DNA from: Bathymodiolus brooksi
Lineage: Eukaryota; Mollusca; Bivalvia; Mytilida; Modiolidae
Reading direction: 5' to 3'
Length of the DNA stretch: 64,000 nucleotides
NCBI GenBank assembly: GCA_963680875.1
Contig: OY804578.1
Coordinates: 5,146,001 to 5,210,000 of the forward strand
A program made the translations under genes and the position numbers. Below the pieces are notes generated by a model. The model saw only the letters and a list, made by a program, of their open reading frames with translations. It was not told the origin of the DNA and did not search any database. Positions 1 through 11,058 of this stretch are shown here, one piece after another. The stretch's first letter is position 1. Each line of letters starts with the position of its first letter.

Positions 1-3000
1 CTCAGTAAAGATAGGACATTTAACAGCTCAAAGTAAGTTTCTCCCTCCCCTTCACTACCCTACATACTCAGTAAAGATAGGACATTTAACAGCTCAAAGT
101 AAGTTTCTCCATCCCCTTCCCTACCCTACATACTCAGTAAAGATAGGACATTTAACAGCTCAAAGTAAGTTTCTCCCTCCCCTTCCCTACCCTACATACT
201 CAGTAAAGATAGGACATTTAACAGTTCAAAGTAAGTTTCTCCCTCCCCTTCCCTACCCTACATACTCAGTAAAGATAGGACATTTAACAGCTCAAAGTAA
301 GTTTCTCCCTCCCCTTCCCTACCCTACAAACTCAGTAAAGATAGGACATTTAACAGCTCAAAGTAAGTTTCTCCCTCCCCTTCCCTACCCTACATACTCA
401 GTAAAGATAGGACATTTAACAGTTCAAAGTAAGTTTCTCCCTCCCCTTCCCTACCCTACATACTCAGTAAAGATAGAACATTTAACAGCTCAAAGTAAGT
501 TTCTGCCTCCCCTTCCCTACCCTACATACTCAGTAAAGATAGGACATTTAACAGCTCAAAGTAAGTTTCTCCCTCCCCTTCCCTACCCTACATACTCAGT
601 AAAGATAGGACATTTAACAGTTCAAAGTAAGTTTCTCCCTCCCCTTCCCTACCCTACATACTCAGTAAAGATAGGACATTTAACAGCTCAAAGTAAGTTT
701 CTCCCTCCCCTTCCCTACCCTACATACTCAGTAAAGATAGGACATTTAACAGCTCAAAGTAAGTTTCTCCCTCCCCTTCCCTACCCTACATACTCAGTAA
801 AGATAGGACATTTAACAGTTCAAAGTAAGTTTCTCCCTCCCCTTCCCTACCCTACATACTCAGTAAAGATAGGACATTTAACAGCTCAAAGTAAGTTTCT
901 CCCTCCCCTTCCCTACCCTACATACTCAGTAAAGATAGGACATTTAACAGTTCAAAGTAAGTTTCTCCCTCCCCTTCCCTACCCTACATACTCAGTAAAG
1001 ATAGGACATTTAACAGCTCAAAGTAAGTTTCTCCCTCCCCTTCCCTACTCTACATACTCAGTAAAGATAGGACATTTAACAGCTCAAAGTAAGTTTCTCC
1101 CTCCCCTTCCCTACCCTACATACTCAGTAAAGATAGGACATTTAACAGCTCAAAGTAAGTTTCTGCCTCCCCTTCCCTACCCTACATACTCAGTAAAGAT
1201 AGGACATTTAACAGCTCAAAGTAAGTTTCTCCATCCCCTTCCCTACCCTACATACTCAGTAAAGATAGGACATTTAACAGCTCAAAGTAAGTTTCTCCCT
1301 CCCCTTCCCTACCCTACATACTCAGTAAAGATAGGACATTTAACAGTTCAAAGTAAGTTTCTCCCTCCCCTTCCCTACCCTACATACTCAGTAAAGATAG
1401 GACATTTAACAGCTCAAAGTAAGTTTCTCCCTCCCCTTCCCTACCCTACATACTCAGTAAAGATAGGACATTTAACAGCTCAAAGTAAGTTTCTCCCTCC
1501 CCTTCCCTACCCTACATACTCAGTAAAGATAGGACATTTAACAGTTCAAAGTAAGTTTCTCCCTCCCCTTCCCTACCCTACATACTCAGTAAAGATAGGA
1601 CATTTAACAGCTCAAAGTAAGTTTCTCCATCCCCTTCCCTACCCTACATACTCATGAAAGATAGGACATTTAACAGCTCAAAGTAAGTTTCTCCATGCCC
1701 TTCCCTTCCCTACATACTCAGTAAAGATAGGACATTTAACAGCTCAAAGTAAGTTTCTCCCTCCCCTTCCCTACCCTACATACTCAGTAAAGATAGGACA
1801 TTAGTAAAGATAGGACATTTAACAGCTCAAAGTAAGTTTCTCCCTCCCCTTCCCTACCCTACATACTCAGTAAAGATAGGACATTTAACAGTTCAAAGTA
1901 AGTTTCTCCCTCCCCTTCCCTACCCTACATACTCAGTAAAGATAGGACATTTAACAGCTCAAAGTAAGTTTCTCCCTCCCCTTCCCTACCCTACATACTC
2001 AATTAAGATAGGACATTTAACAGCTCAAAGTAAGTTTCTCCCTCCCCTTCCCTACCCTACATACTCAGTAAAGATAGGACATTTAACAGTTCAAAGTAAG
2101 TTTCTCCCTCCCCTTCCCTACCCTACATACTCAGTAAAGATAGGACATTTAACAGCTCAAAGTAAGTTTCTCCCTCCCCTTCCCTACCCTACATACTCAT
2201 GACAGATAGGACATTTAACAGCTCAAAGTAAGTTTCTCCATGCCCTTCCCTTCCCTACATACTCAGTAAAGATAGGACATTTAACAGCTCAAAGTAAGTT
2301 TCTCCCTCCCCTTCCCTACCCTACATACTCAGTAAAGATAGGACATTTAACAGCTCAAAGTAAGTTTCTCCCTCCCTTTCCCTACCCTACATACTCAGTA
2401 AAGATAGGACATTTAACAGCTCAAAGTAAGTTTCTCCCTCCCTTTCCCTACCCTACATACTCAGTAAAGATAGGACATTTAACAGCTCAAAGTAAGTTTC
2501 TCCATCCCCTTCCCTACCCTACATACTCAGTAAAGATAGGACATTTAACAACTCAAAGTAAGTTTCTCCCTCCCCTTCCCTACCCTACATACTCAGTAAA
2601 GATATGACATTTAACAGCTCAAAGTAAGTTTCTCCCTCCCCTTCCCTACCCTACATACTCAGTAAAGATAGGACATTTAACAGCTCAAAGTAAGTTTCTC
2701 CCTCCCTTTCCCTACCCTACATACTCAGTAAAGATAGGACATTTAACAGCTCAAAGTAAGTTTCTCCCTCCCTTTCCCTACCCTACATACTCAGTAAAGA
2801 TAGGACATTTAACAGTTCAAAGTAAGTTTCTCCCTCCCCTTCCCTACCCTACATACTCAGTAAAGATAGGACATTTAACAGCTCAAAGTAAGTTTGTCCA
2901 TCCCCTACCCTACATACTCAGTAAAGATAGGACATTAGTAAAGATAGGACATTTAACAGCTCAAAGTAAGTATCCCCCCACCCTGCATACTCAGTAAAGA

Positions 3001-3060
3001 TAGGACATTTCACAGCTCAAAGTAAGTACCCCTCTCCCCATCCCCCACTCTGCATACTCA
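1..3060. repeat. Array A: 66-bp tandem minisatellite, ~46 copies
   Basis: Head-to-tail copies of a 66-bp unit starting CTCAGTAAAGATAGG run from the window edge to about 2990 and then decay up to ~3060. Copies differ by few substitutions, for example C/T in AGCTCAAAG versus AGTTCAAAG. Two irregular junctions (about 1800 and 2932) contain a short internal repeat, as expected from unequal exchange. Each unit holds a pyrimidine tract ending in ACTCAG, a 27-nt segment and then GTAAGT, i.e. it looks like acceptor, mini-exon and donor. The left edge of the array is outside the window. It probably lies in an upstream intron of the Ig gene, judging from the exons that follow on the same strand. Confidence 0.97.
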
Positions 3061-3219
3061 GTGTAAAGAAATATAAAGCACCGCAGTAAAAGTTCCTCCT
3101 TAAATTTGTTTCTAAATTAATTGAAATTCATTTTGTTCTCTTGTTTATATAAACAATATTTTTAAGTTGTCTCCCCTGTACATCTCATGATAATGGAGTA
3201 AGTTGTCTCCCTTTTTATT
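3061..3219. other. Unique AT-rich intron or intergenic DNA
   Basis: Single-copy AT-rich sequence between array A and foldback element 1. I see no reading frame, RNA gene or repeat here. Confidence 0.6.
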
Positions 3220-4285
3220 AGCTCACATTGCCAAAGGCAATGTGAGCTTTTACCATCACTTGACGTCCGTCGTCTGCTAACTTTTCACATTTTAATCTTC
3301 TCCTCTGAAACCTCTTAGTCAAATGAACTGAAACGTAGTAGGAAGCATCTATGGAAGTTCCCCTAATAATATTGCTCATTTTGTCCCGATCCATTAACAA
3401 ACATGGCAGCCACAGGTCATTCTTGTTTCTGATTGGTTGATTTCTAAAAAAATATTCTCCTCTGAAACCGCATGACCAAATGAACCGGGTTTGGTAGGAA
3501 GCATCTATGGAAGGTCCTCCATAAAAATTGCTCATTTCGTCCTGATCCATTAACAAACATGGCCGCCAAAGACAATTCTTGTTTCTGATTGGACAATTTC
3601 TAAAAAATCTTTTCCTCTGAAACCGCTTGGCCAAATGAACCGAAACTTGGTAGGAAGTATCCTTGAAAGATCCTCTATTAAGATTCCTCATTTAGTACCG
3701 ATCCGTTAACAAACTTGGTCGCCATAGGCAATTTTTGTTTCTGCTTGGCCGATTTTTTAAAATCTTCTCCTCTGAAACCACGTGGCCAAATGAGCCGAAA
3801 CAGGTAGGGCTGCCACAGGAATTTCATGTTTCTGATTGGTTGATTTCTGAAAAATCTCCTGTGAAACCGCTTTGCCAAATGAACCGAAACGTGGTAGGAA
3901 GCATATATGGAAGGTCCTCTATAAAGATTGCTAATTTCGTTCTGATCCGTTGGCAAACATGGCCGCCATAGGCAATTCTTGTTTCTGATTGGTCAGTTTC
4001 TAAAAAATCTTTTCCTCTGCAACTGCTTGGTCAAATAAACCGAAACTTGGTAGGAAGTATCTATGGAAGGTTCTCTATAAAGATTGGTAATTAAGTTCCG
4101 ATCCGCTAACAAACATGACCACCACAGGTAATTCTTGTTTCTGATTGGTCGATTCCGTGAAAAATATTCTCCTCTGAAACCGCTTGGCAAAATGAAACGC
4201 AATTTGGTAGGAAGCACCATGGTACGTTCTGTATAAAATTTCCTGAAAGCAGTCTGAAAGGTGAGTGACACGGCTGAGCCTCTAG
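3220..4285 (+). mobile_element. Foldback element 1, non-autonomous, with internal ~150-bp tandem repeats
   Basis: It starts with a perfect 13-bp foldback (AGCTCACATTGCC, AAA, then its exact reverse complement, 3220-3248). It ends with GGTGAGTGACACGGCTGAGC followed by CTCTAG at 4280-4285. Between the ends are about six diverged ~150-bp repeats with the phrases CTCCTCTGAAACC, GGAAGGTCCTC and ACATGGCCGCCA. Two relatives at 31958-34061 and 47449-49590 share the architecture and the end sequences. There is no coding capacity: the short frames inside simply read through the repeats. The hairpin near the 3' end followed by CTRR (CTAG) recalls Helitrons or the Helentron-associated repeats of bivalves, but the 5' end is not the Helitron TC, so the class is not settled. 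Confidence 0.8.
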
Positions 4286-4562
4286 TTTTATATTCATTTG
4301 GTAAACTCTACATTTTTTCATATTGTTAATAAAACAAAATAATAAGAAATTAAGTAATTTATTTACATAAAATGGAGGACACACGAGAGTAACCCCTTGT
4401 ACAGTTAAAGGGTCAATTGTTCCATTCCTCCATCATTTCTGTATTATTTTTAAGTATCGATGTACTTGTTCTTGTCCTGAATATTATAGCTGAAATTCTA
4501 CTTGCTGGATGTTAAACAAAAATGATGGAATTGTTCAATTATATTTTTATTTAAATTGACAG
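4286..4562. other. Intron sequence preceding exon 4563-4720
   Basis: AT-rich, single copy, ending in a normal acceptor (TTTATTTAAATTGACAG, last base 4562). Nothing else is recognised. Confidence 0.6.
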
Positions 4563-4720
4563 TTGCACCAACTATTAAAGCAAACAGTGCCGCAAGTATA
4601 ACAGTTGAAGAAGGAGAAAATATCACTTTGACATGTGAAGCTAATGGTATTCCTAGTCCTAATGTCACATGGAAAAGGGGGGATGGATTTCCATTACCAG
4701 GAGGTGGTTTTCAACATAAG
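4563..4720 (+). CDS. Lachesin/IgLON-like Ig protein, internal exon (N-terminal part of an Ig domain)
   Basis: First visible exon of a multi-Ig cell-surface adhesion protein. It begins in phase 1 after TTGACAG and ends in phase 0 at CAT AAG before GTAGGT. The 52 full codons include VEEGENITLTC, EANGIPSPNVTWKRGDG and GGGFQHK. The B-strand Cys, the C-strand Trp and the spacing between them are those of an I-set domain. VREG..LxC.A.G.P.P.ITWRREDG is the matching second-Ig pattern of insect lachesin and vertebrate IgLONs as I know them. Two N-glycosylation sequons (NIT, NVT) fit an extracellular protein. The partner Cys is in the next exon, 6.7 kb away. The signal peptide and first Ig domain are not in the window. 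Family assignment is by motif only; another three-Ig relative such as amalgam is possible. Confidence 0.9.
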
Positions 4721-4737
4721 GTAGGTACAATGTAGGC

Positions 4738-5335
4738 TTCTTGTGTTGTTGTTTTTAGGAGCATGATTATCATTTTTATTTGTTGTTTTAGGGGAGAATG
4801 ATTATCATTATTATTTGTTATTTTAGGGGAGCATGATTATCATTATTATTTGTTGTTTTAGGGAGCATGATTATCATTATTATTTGTTGTTTTAGGGGAG
4901 CATGATTATCATTATTATTTGTTGTTTTAGGGGAGCATGATTATCATTATAATTTGTTGTTTTAGGGGAGCATGATTATCATTATTATTTGTTGTTTTTA
5001 GGGGAGCATGATTATCATTATTATTTGTTGTTTTAGGGGAGCATGATTATCATTATTATTTGTTGTTTTAGGGGAGCATGATTATCATTATTATTTGTTG
5101 TTTTAGGGGAGCATGATTATCATTATTATTTGTTGTTTTATGGAAGCATGATTATCATTATTATTTGTTGTTTTAGGGGAGCATGATTATCATTATTATT
5201 TGTTGTTTTAGGGAACATGATTATTATTATTATTTGTTGTTTTAGGGGAGCATGATTATCATTATTATTTGTTGTTTTAGGGTAGCATGATTATCATAAT
5301 TATTTGTTGTTTTAGGGAGCATGATTATTATTATT
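4738..5335 (+). repeat. Array B, block 1: 34-35-bp tandem minisatellite
   Basis: Tandem units of the form GGGGAGCATGATTATCATTA, then TTATTTGTTGTTTTA, start 17 bp after the donor of exon 4563-4720. Units differ mainly in the G run (three to five G) and in TTATTA versus TTAATA. Blocks 1 to 3 (4738-5335, 6592-7536, 8793-10855) total about 100 units. Each unit ends in a T-rich tract followed by AGGG, which resembles a 3' splice site. Confidence 0.97.
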
Positions 5336-6591
5336 ATGTCTCCCCCCACTTTTGTGGGGAGACATATTGTTTTTGTCCTGTCCGTCTGTCCGTCACACAG
5401 TTTGTCAGCGCAACTCCAATTTCATGAAACTTGGCAGATAGTAAGGACACCGTATGTAGTTGTGCATATCACCAGGAAATTGTGATCGCCTAAATTTTGT
5501 GGGAGTTATACCCCTTTGAACTTAGAAATTTCCCGAAATTTACTACTGAAGCAGCTTGTCAGCGCAACTCCTCTGAAACTACTGAATAGATTTTGATGAA
5601 ACTCGGTAGGCAGTAAGGACACCAAATGTAGTTGTGCATATTACGAGGAAATGTTGATTGATCTCCTAAATTTTGTGGGAGTTATGCCCCTTTGAACCTA
5701 AACATTTCCCCAAATTTACTTCTGAAACAGCTTGTCAGCGCAACTCCTCTGAAACTACTAAACAGAATTTCATGAAACTTGGTAGGTAGTAAGGACACCA
5801 TATGTAGTTGTGCATATTACCAGGAAATTTTGATCCCCTGAAATTTGTGGGAGTTATGCCCCTTTGAACTTAAATATTTCCCCAAATTTACTACTGAAGC
5901 AGTTTGTCGGCGCAACTCCTCTGACACTACTGAACAGAATTTCACGAAACTCGGTAGGTAGTAAGAACGCCATATGTAGTTCTGCATATTACCAGGAAAT
6001 ATTGATCCCTTAAATTTTGTGGGAGTTATGCCCCTTTGAACTTAAAATTTTCCGAAATATACTTCTGAAGCAGCTTGTCAGCACAACTCCTCTGAAACTA
6101 CTGAACAGAATTTCATGAAACTTGGTAGGTAGTAAGGACACCATATGTAGTTATGCATATTACCAGGAAATGTTGATCCCCTAAATTTTTTGGGAGTTAT
6201 TTGCAAACACTCTAGTGTAATATCCCTTACTGACACTTGTGTATATATATATATATGTACAAGAGTCTATCATAATGTCATATTTCCATGAAAAAGTTTT
6301 CATCACCAATCCATTGATTTTAGAAGAACAAAACGCCTTTAAAATCATTGGAACATAGGCTGAGCAATTTTCTGGAATGGTTAACTTTGCCATGACAATA
6401 TGGAATAGTACCTGTAACCCTTGCTTTAGCACTTTCGATCAATTTTTTTTTTTGTGTTTCATCGATTAAAAACAGTTTTTTTTTGTTATTCATTGAAGCT
6501 TAATTTTATTTGTTACCGCAATAGATTTTTTACCTATGACTACAGTTTGTGGGACGGGGAAGACATACATTTTGCGGGCAAAAACAAACTT
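5336..6591 (+). mobile_element. Foldback element of the GTCTCCCC family, copy A
   Basis: Inserted in array B. It opens with a perfect 10-bp foldback, ATGTCTCCCC / GGGGAGACAT (5336-5345 and 5356-5365), and closes with GGGGAAGACATACAT near 6560, an inverted near-copy of the 5' arm, followed by an A-rich end. The inside is made of four to five diverged ~170-bp repeats (phrases GAAACTTGGTAGGTAGTAAGG, GGGAGTTATGCCCCTTTGAA and CAGCGCAACTCCTCTGA) and then ~400 bp of AT-rich unique sequence with a (TA)n run at 6240. It has no coding capacity; an 83-codon minus-strand frame at 6181-6432 has no protein-like features. Confidence 0.8.
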
Positions 6592-7536
6592 TAATTATTT
6601 GTTGTTTTAGGGGAGCATGATTATCATTAATATTTGTTGTTTTAGGGGAGCATGATTATCATTATTATTTGTTGTTTTAGGGGAGCATGATTATCATTAA
6701 TATTTGTTGTTTTAGGGGAGCATGATTATCATTATTATTTGTTGTTTTAGGGGACCATGATTATCATCATTATTTGTTGTTTTAGGGGGGCATGATTATC
6801 ATTAATATTTGTTGTTTTAGGGGAGCATGATTATCATCATTATTTGTTGTTTTAGGGAGCATGATTATCATTATTATTTGTTGTTTTAGGGGAGCATGAT
6901 TATCATTATTATTTGTTGTTTTAGGGAGCATGATTATCATTATTATTTGTTGTTTTAGGGAGCATGATTATCATTATTATTTGTTGTTTTAGGGGAGAAT
7001 GATTATCATTATTATTTGTTATTTTAGGGGAGCATGATTATCATTATTATTTGTTGTTTTAGGGAGCATGATTATCATTATTATTTGTTGTTTTAGGGGA
7101 GCATGATTATCATTATTATTTGTTGTTTTAGGGGAGCATGATTATCATTATAATTTGTTGTTTTAGGGGAGCATGATTATCATTATTATTTGTTGTTTTT
7201 AGGGGAGCATGATTATCATTATTATTTGTTGTTTTAGGGGAGCATGATTATCATTATTATTTGTTGTTTTAGGGGAGCATGATTATCATTATTATTTGTT
7301 GTTTTAGGGGAGCATGATTATCATTATTATTTGTTGTTTTATGGAAGCATGATTATCATTATTATTTGTTGTTTTAGGGGAGCATGATTATCATTATTAT
7401 TTGTTGTTTTAGGGAACATGATTATTATTATTATTTGTTGTTTTAGGGGAGCATGATTATCATTATTATTTGTTGTTTTAGGGTAGCATGATTATCATAA
7501 TTATTTGTTGTTTTAGGGAGCATGATTATTATTATT
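6592..7536 (+). repeat. Array B, block 2
   Basis: Same 34-35-bp unit as block 1, containing the junction of the 2201-bp duplication at 6991/6992. Several units carry ATTAATATTTG or ATCATCATT variants that recur in block 3. Confidence 0.97.
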
Positions 7537-8792
7537 ATGTCTCCCCCCACTTTTGTGGGGAGACATATTGTTTTTGTCCTGTCCGTCTGTCCGTCACACA
7601 GTTTGTCAGCGCAACTCCAATTTCATGAAACTTGGCAGATAGTAAGGACACCGTATGTAGTTGTGCATATCACCAGGAAATTGTGATCGCCTAAATTTTG
7701 TGGGAGTTATACCCCTTTGAACTTAGAAATTTCCCGAAATTTACTACTGAAGCAGCTTGTCAGCGCAACTCCTCTGAAACTACTGAATAGATTTTGATGA
7801 AACTCGGTAGGCAGTAAGGACACCAAATGTAGTTGTGCATATTACGAGGAAATGTTGATTGATCTCCTAAATTTTGTGGGAGTTATGCCCCTTTGAACCT
7901 AAACATTTCCCCAAATTTACTTCTGAAACAGCTTGTCAGCGCAACTCCTCTGAAACTACTAAACAGAATTTCATGAAACTTGGTAGGTAGTAAGGACACC
8001 ATATGTAGTTGTGCATATTACCAGGAAATTTTGATCCCCTGAAATTTGTGGGAGTTATGCCCCTTTGAACTTAAATATTTCCCCAAATTTACTACTGAAG
8101 CAGTTTGTCGGCGCAACTCCTCTGACACTACTGAACAGAATTTCACGAAACTCGGTAGGTAGTAAGAACGCCATATGTAGTTCTGCATATTACCAGGAAA
8201 TATTGATCCCTTAAATTTTGTGGGAGTTATGCCCCTTTGAACTTAAAATTTTCCGAAATATACTTCTGAAGCAGCTTGTCAGCACAACTCCTCTGAAACT
8301 ACTGAACAGAATTTCATGAAACTTGGTAGGTAGTAAGGACACCATATGTAGTTATGCATATTACCAGGAAATGTTGATCCCCTAAATTTTTTGGGAGTTA
8401 TTTGCAAACACTCTAGTGTAATATCCCTTACTGACACTTGTGTATATATATATATATGTACAAGAGTCTATCATAATGTCATATTTCCATGAAAAAGTTT
8501 TCATCACCAATCCATTGATTTTAGAAGAACAAAACGCCTTTAAAATCATTGGAACATAGGCTGAGCAATTTTCTGGAATGGTTAACTTTGCCATGACAAT
8601 ATGGAATAGTACCTGTAACCCTTGCTTTAGCACTTTCGATCAATTTTTTTTTTTGTGTTTCATCGATTAAAAACAGTTTTTTTTTGTTATTCATTGAAGC
8701 TTAATTTTATTTGTTACCGCAATAGATTTTTTACCTATGACTACAGTTTGTGGGACGGGGAAGACATACATTTTGCGGGCAAAAACAAACTT
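7537..8792 (+). mobile_element. Foldback element of the GTCTCCCC family, copy B
   Basis: Second copy of the 5336-6591 element, displaced by exactly 2201 bp and apparently identical. It moved as part of the segmental duplication and not by an independent insertion, because the flanking array units are duplicated with it. Confidence 0.8.
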
Positions 8793-10855
8793 TAATTATT
8801 TGTTGTTTTAGGGGAGCATGATTATCATTAATATTTGTTGTTTTAGGGGAGCATGATTATCATTATTATTTGTTGTTTTAGGGGAGCATGATTATCATTA
8901 ATATTTGTTGTTTTAGGGGAGCATGATTATCATTATTATTTGTTGTTTTAGGGGACCATGATTATCATCATTATTTGTTGTTTTAGGGGGGCATGATTAT
9001 CATTAATATTTGTTGTTTTAGGGGAGCATGATTATCATCATTATTTGTTGTTTTAGGGAGCATGATTATCATTATTATTTGTTGTTTTAGGGGAGCATGA
9101 TTATCATTATTATTTGTTGTTTTAGGGAGCATGATTATCATTATTATTTGTTGTTTTAGGGAGCATGATTATCATTATTATTTGTTGTTTTAGGGGAGCA
9201 TGATTATCATTATTATTCGTTGTTTTAGGGGAGCATGATTATCATTATTATTTGTTGTTTTAGGGAAGCATGATTATCATTATTATTTGTTGTTTTAGGG
9301 GAGCATGATTATCATTATTATTTGTTGTTTTAGGGGAGCATGATTATCATTATTATTTGTTGTTTTAGGGGGGCATGATTATCATTAATATTTGTTGTTT
9401 TAGGGGAGCATGATTATCATCATTATTTGTTGTTTTAGGGAGCATGATTATCATTATTATTTGTTGTTTTAGGGGAGCATGATTATCATTATTATTTGTT
9501 GTTTTAGGGAGCATGATTATCATTATTATTTGTTGTTTTAGGGAGCATGATTATCATTATTATTTGTTGTTTTAGGGGAGCATGATTATCATTATTATTT
9601 GTTGTTTTAGGGGAGCATGATTATCATCATTATTTGTTGTTTTAGGGAGCATGATTATCATTATTATTTGTTGTTTTAGGGGAGCATGATTATCATTATT
9701 ATTTGTTGTTTTAGGGAGGATGATTATCATTATTATTTGTTGTTTTAGGGGAGCATGATTATCATTATTATTTGTTATTTTAGGGAGCATGATTATCATT
9801 ATTATTTGTTGTTTTAGGGAGCATGATTATCATTATTATTTGTTGTTTTAGGGGAGCATGATTATCATTATTATTTGTTGTTTTAGGGGAGCATGATTAT
9901 CATTATTATTTGTTGTTTTAGGGAAGCATGATTATCATTATTATTTGTTGTTTTAGGGGAGCATGATTATCATTATTATTTGTTGTTTTAGGGGAGCATG
10001 ATTATCATTATTATTTGTTGTTTTAGGGAAGCATGATTATCATTATTATTTGTTGTTTTAGGGAGGCATGATTATCATTAATATTTGTTGTTTTAGGGGA
10101 CCATGATTATCATTATTATTTGTTGTTTTAGGGAAGCATGATTATCATCATTATTTGTTGTTTTAGGGGGGCATGATTATCATTAATATTTGTTGTTTTA
10201 GGGAGCATGATTATCATTATTATTTGTTGTTTTAGGGGAGCATGATTATCATTATTATTTGTTGTTTTAGGGGAGCATGATTATCATTAATATTTGTTGT
10301 TTTAGGGAGCATGATTGTCATTATTATTTGTTGTTTTAGGGAAGCATGATTATCATCATTATTTGTTGTTTTAGGGGGGCATGATTATCATTAATATTTG
10401 TTGTTTTAGGGGACCATGATTATCATCATTATTTGTTGTTTTAGGGAGCATGATTATCATCATTATTTGTTGTTTTAGGGAGCATGATTATCATTATTAT
10501 TTGTTGTTTTAGGGGAGCATGATTATCATTATTATTTGTTGTTTTAGGGAGCATGATTATCATCATTATTTGTTGTTTTAGGGGAGCATGATTATCATCA
10601 TTATTTGTTGTTTTAGGGGGGCATGATTATCATTAATATTTGTTGTTTTAGGGGACCATGATTATCATCATTATTTGTTGTTTTAGAGAGCATGATTATC
10701 ATCATTATTTGTTGTTTTAGGGGGGCATGATTATCATTAATATTTGTTGTTTTAGGGGACCATGATTATCATCATTATTTGTTGTTTTAGGGAGCATGAT
10801 TATCATTAATATTTGTTGTTTTAGGGAGCATGATTATCATTATTATTTGTTGCTG
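8793..10855 (+). repeat. Array B, block 3
   Basis: About 58 further 34-35-bp units up to TTATTTGTTGCTGAGATC, where the array stops. Variant units (GGGGGGCATG with ATTAATA; GGGGACCATG with ATCATCA) alternate in short runs, indicating local multi-unit amplification. A minus-strand frame through 9572-9799 is only the array read in one phase. Confidence 0.97.
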
Positions 10856-11046
10856 AGATCAGAAAACTTTCTTATTTTTCTTAGGTTAAGTAAAAGCTAC
10901 TATTTTTGTTTAAACAATTTTCTATGTTGTGACTTTGTATCAGCTCTCGCCGTCATATAGACTATCACGACTCATAGAGATACTAGTTCACACAACAGGC
11001 TTGACCTGATACAAAGTCATGTACCAATACACTATGTATATGTATT
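10856..11046. other. Single-copy intron with a 14-bp perfect inverted repeat
   Basis: Unique sequence between array B and SINE 1. TGACTTTGTATCAG at 10930-10943 is repeated as its exact reverse complement at 11006-11019, 62 bp apart. This could be a 90-bp MITE-like stem-loop. No target-site duplication is obvious and no gene is seen. Confidence 0.6.
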
Positions 11047-11058
11047 TCAATGATTTCA

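Larger units (their letters stand above)
4791..9192 (+). repeat. 2201-bp direct tandem duplication (two copies)
   Basis: Positions 4791-6991 recur as 6992-9192, in direct orientation with no spacer. The copy includes array B units with their individual variants (a GGGGAGAATG unit and a TTATGGAAGC unit) and the whole foldback element. I found no difference between copies in the stretches I compared, including the (TA)n run and the poly-T tracts. This implies a very recent unequal exchange or an assembly duplication. Confidence 0.9.

Noticed and set aside
1..3060. Telomeric or centromeric satellite
   Set aside because: The unit is not telomeric, and the array lies on the same strand beside coding exons; no evidence of a chromosome structural element in this window.
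3218..4384. Several frames of ~90-157 codons on both strands in foldback element 1
   Set aside because: Overlapping frames on opposite strands through tandem repeats, with no conserved phase or domain.
6181..6432. 83-codon minus-strand frame (duplicated at 8382-8633)
   Set aside because: It lies in the AT-rich part of a foldback element, has no recognisable features, and its repetition is due to the 2201-bp duplication.
4738..10855. CRISPR-like appearance of 34-35-bp repeats
   Set aside because: The units are directly adjacent with no spacers, there are no cas genes, and the window is clearly animal DNA with introns and SINEs.
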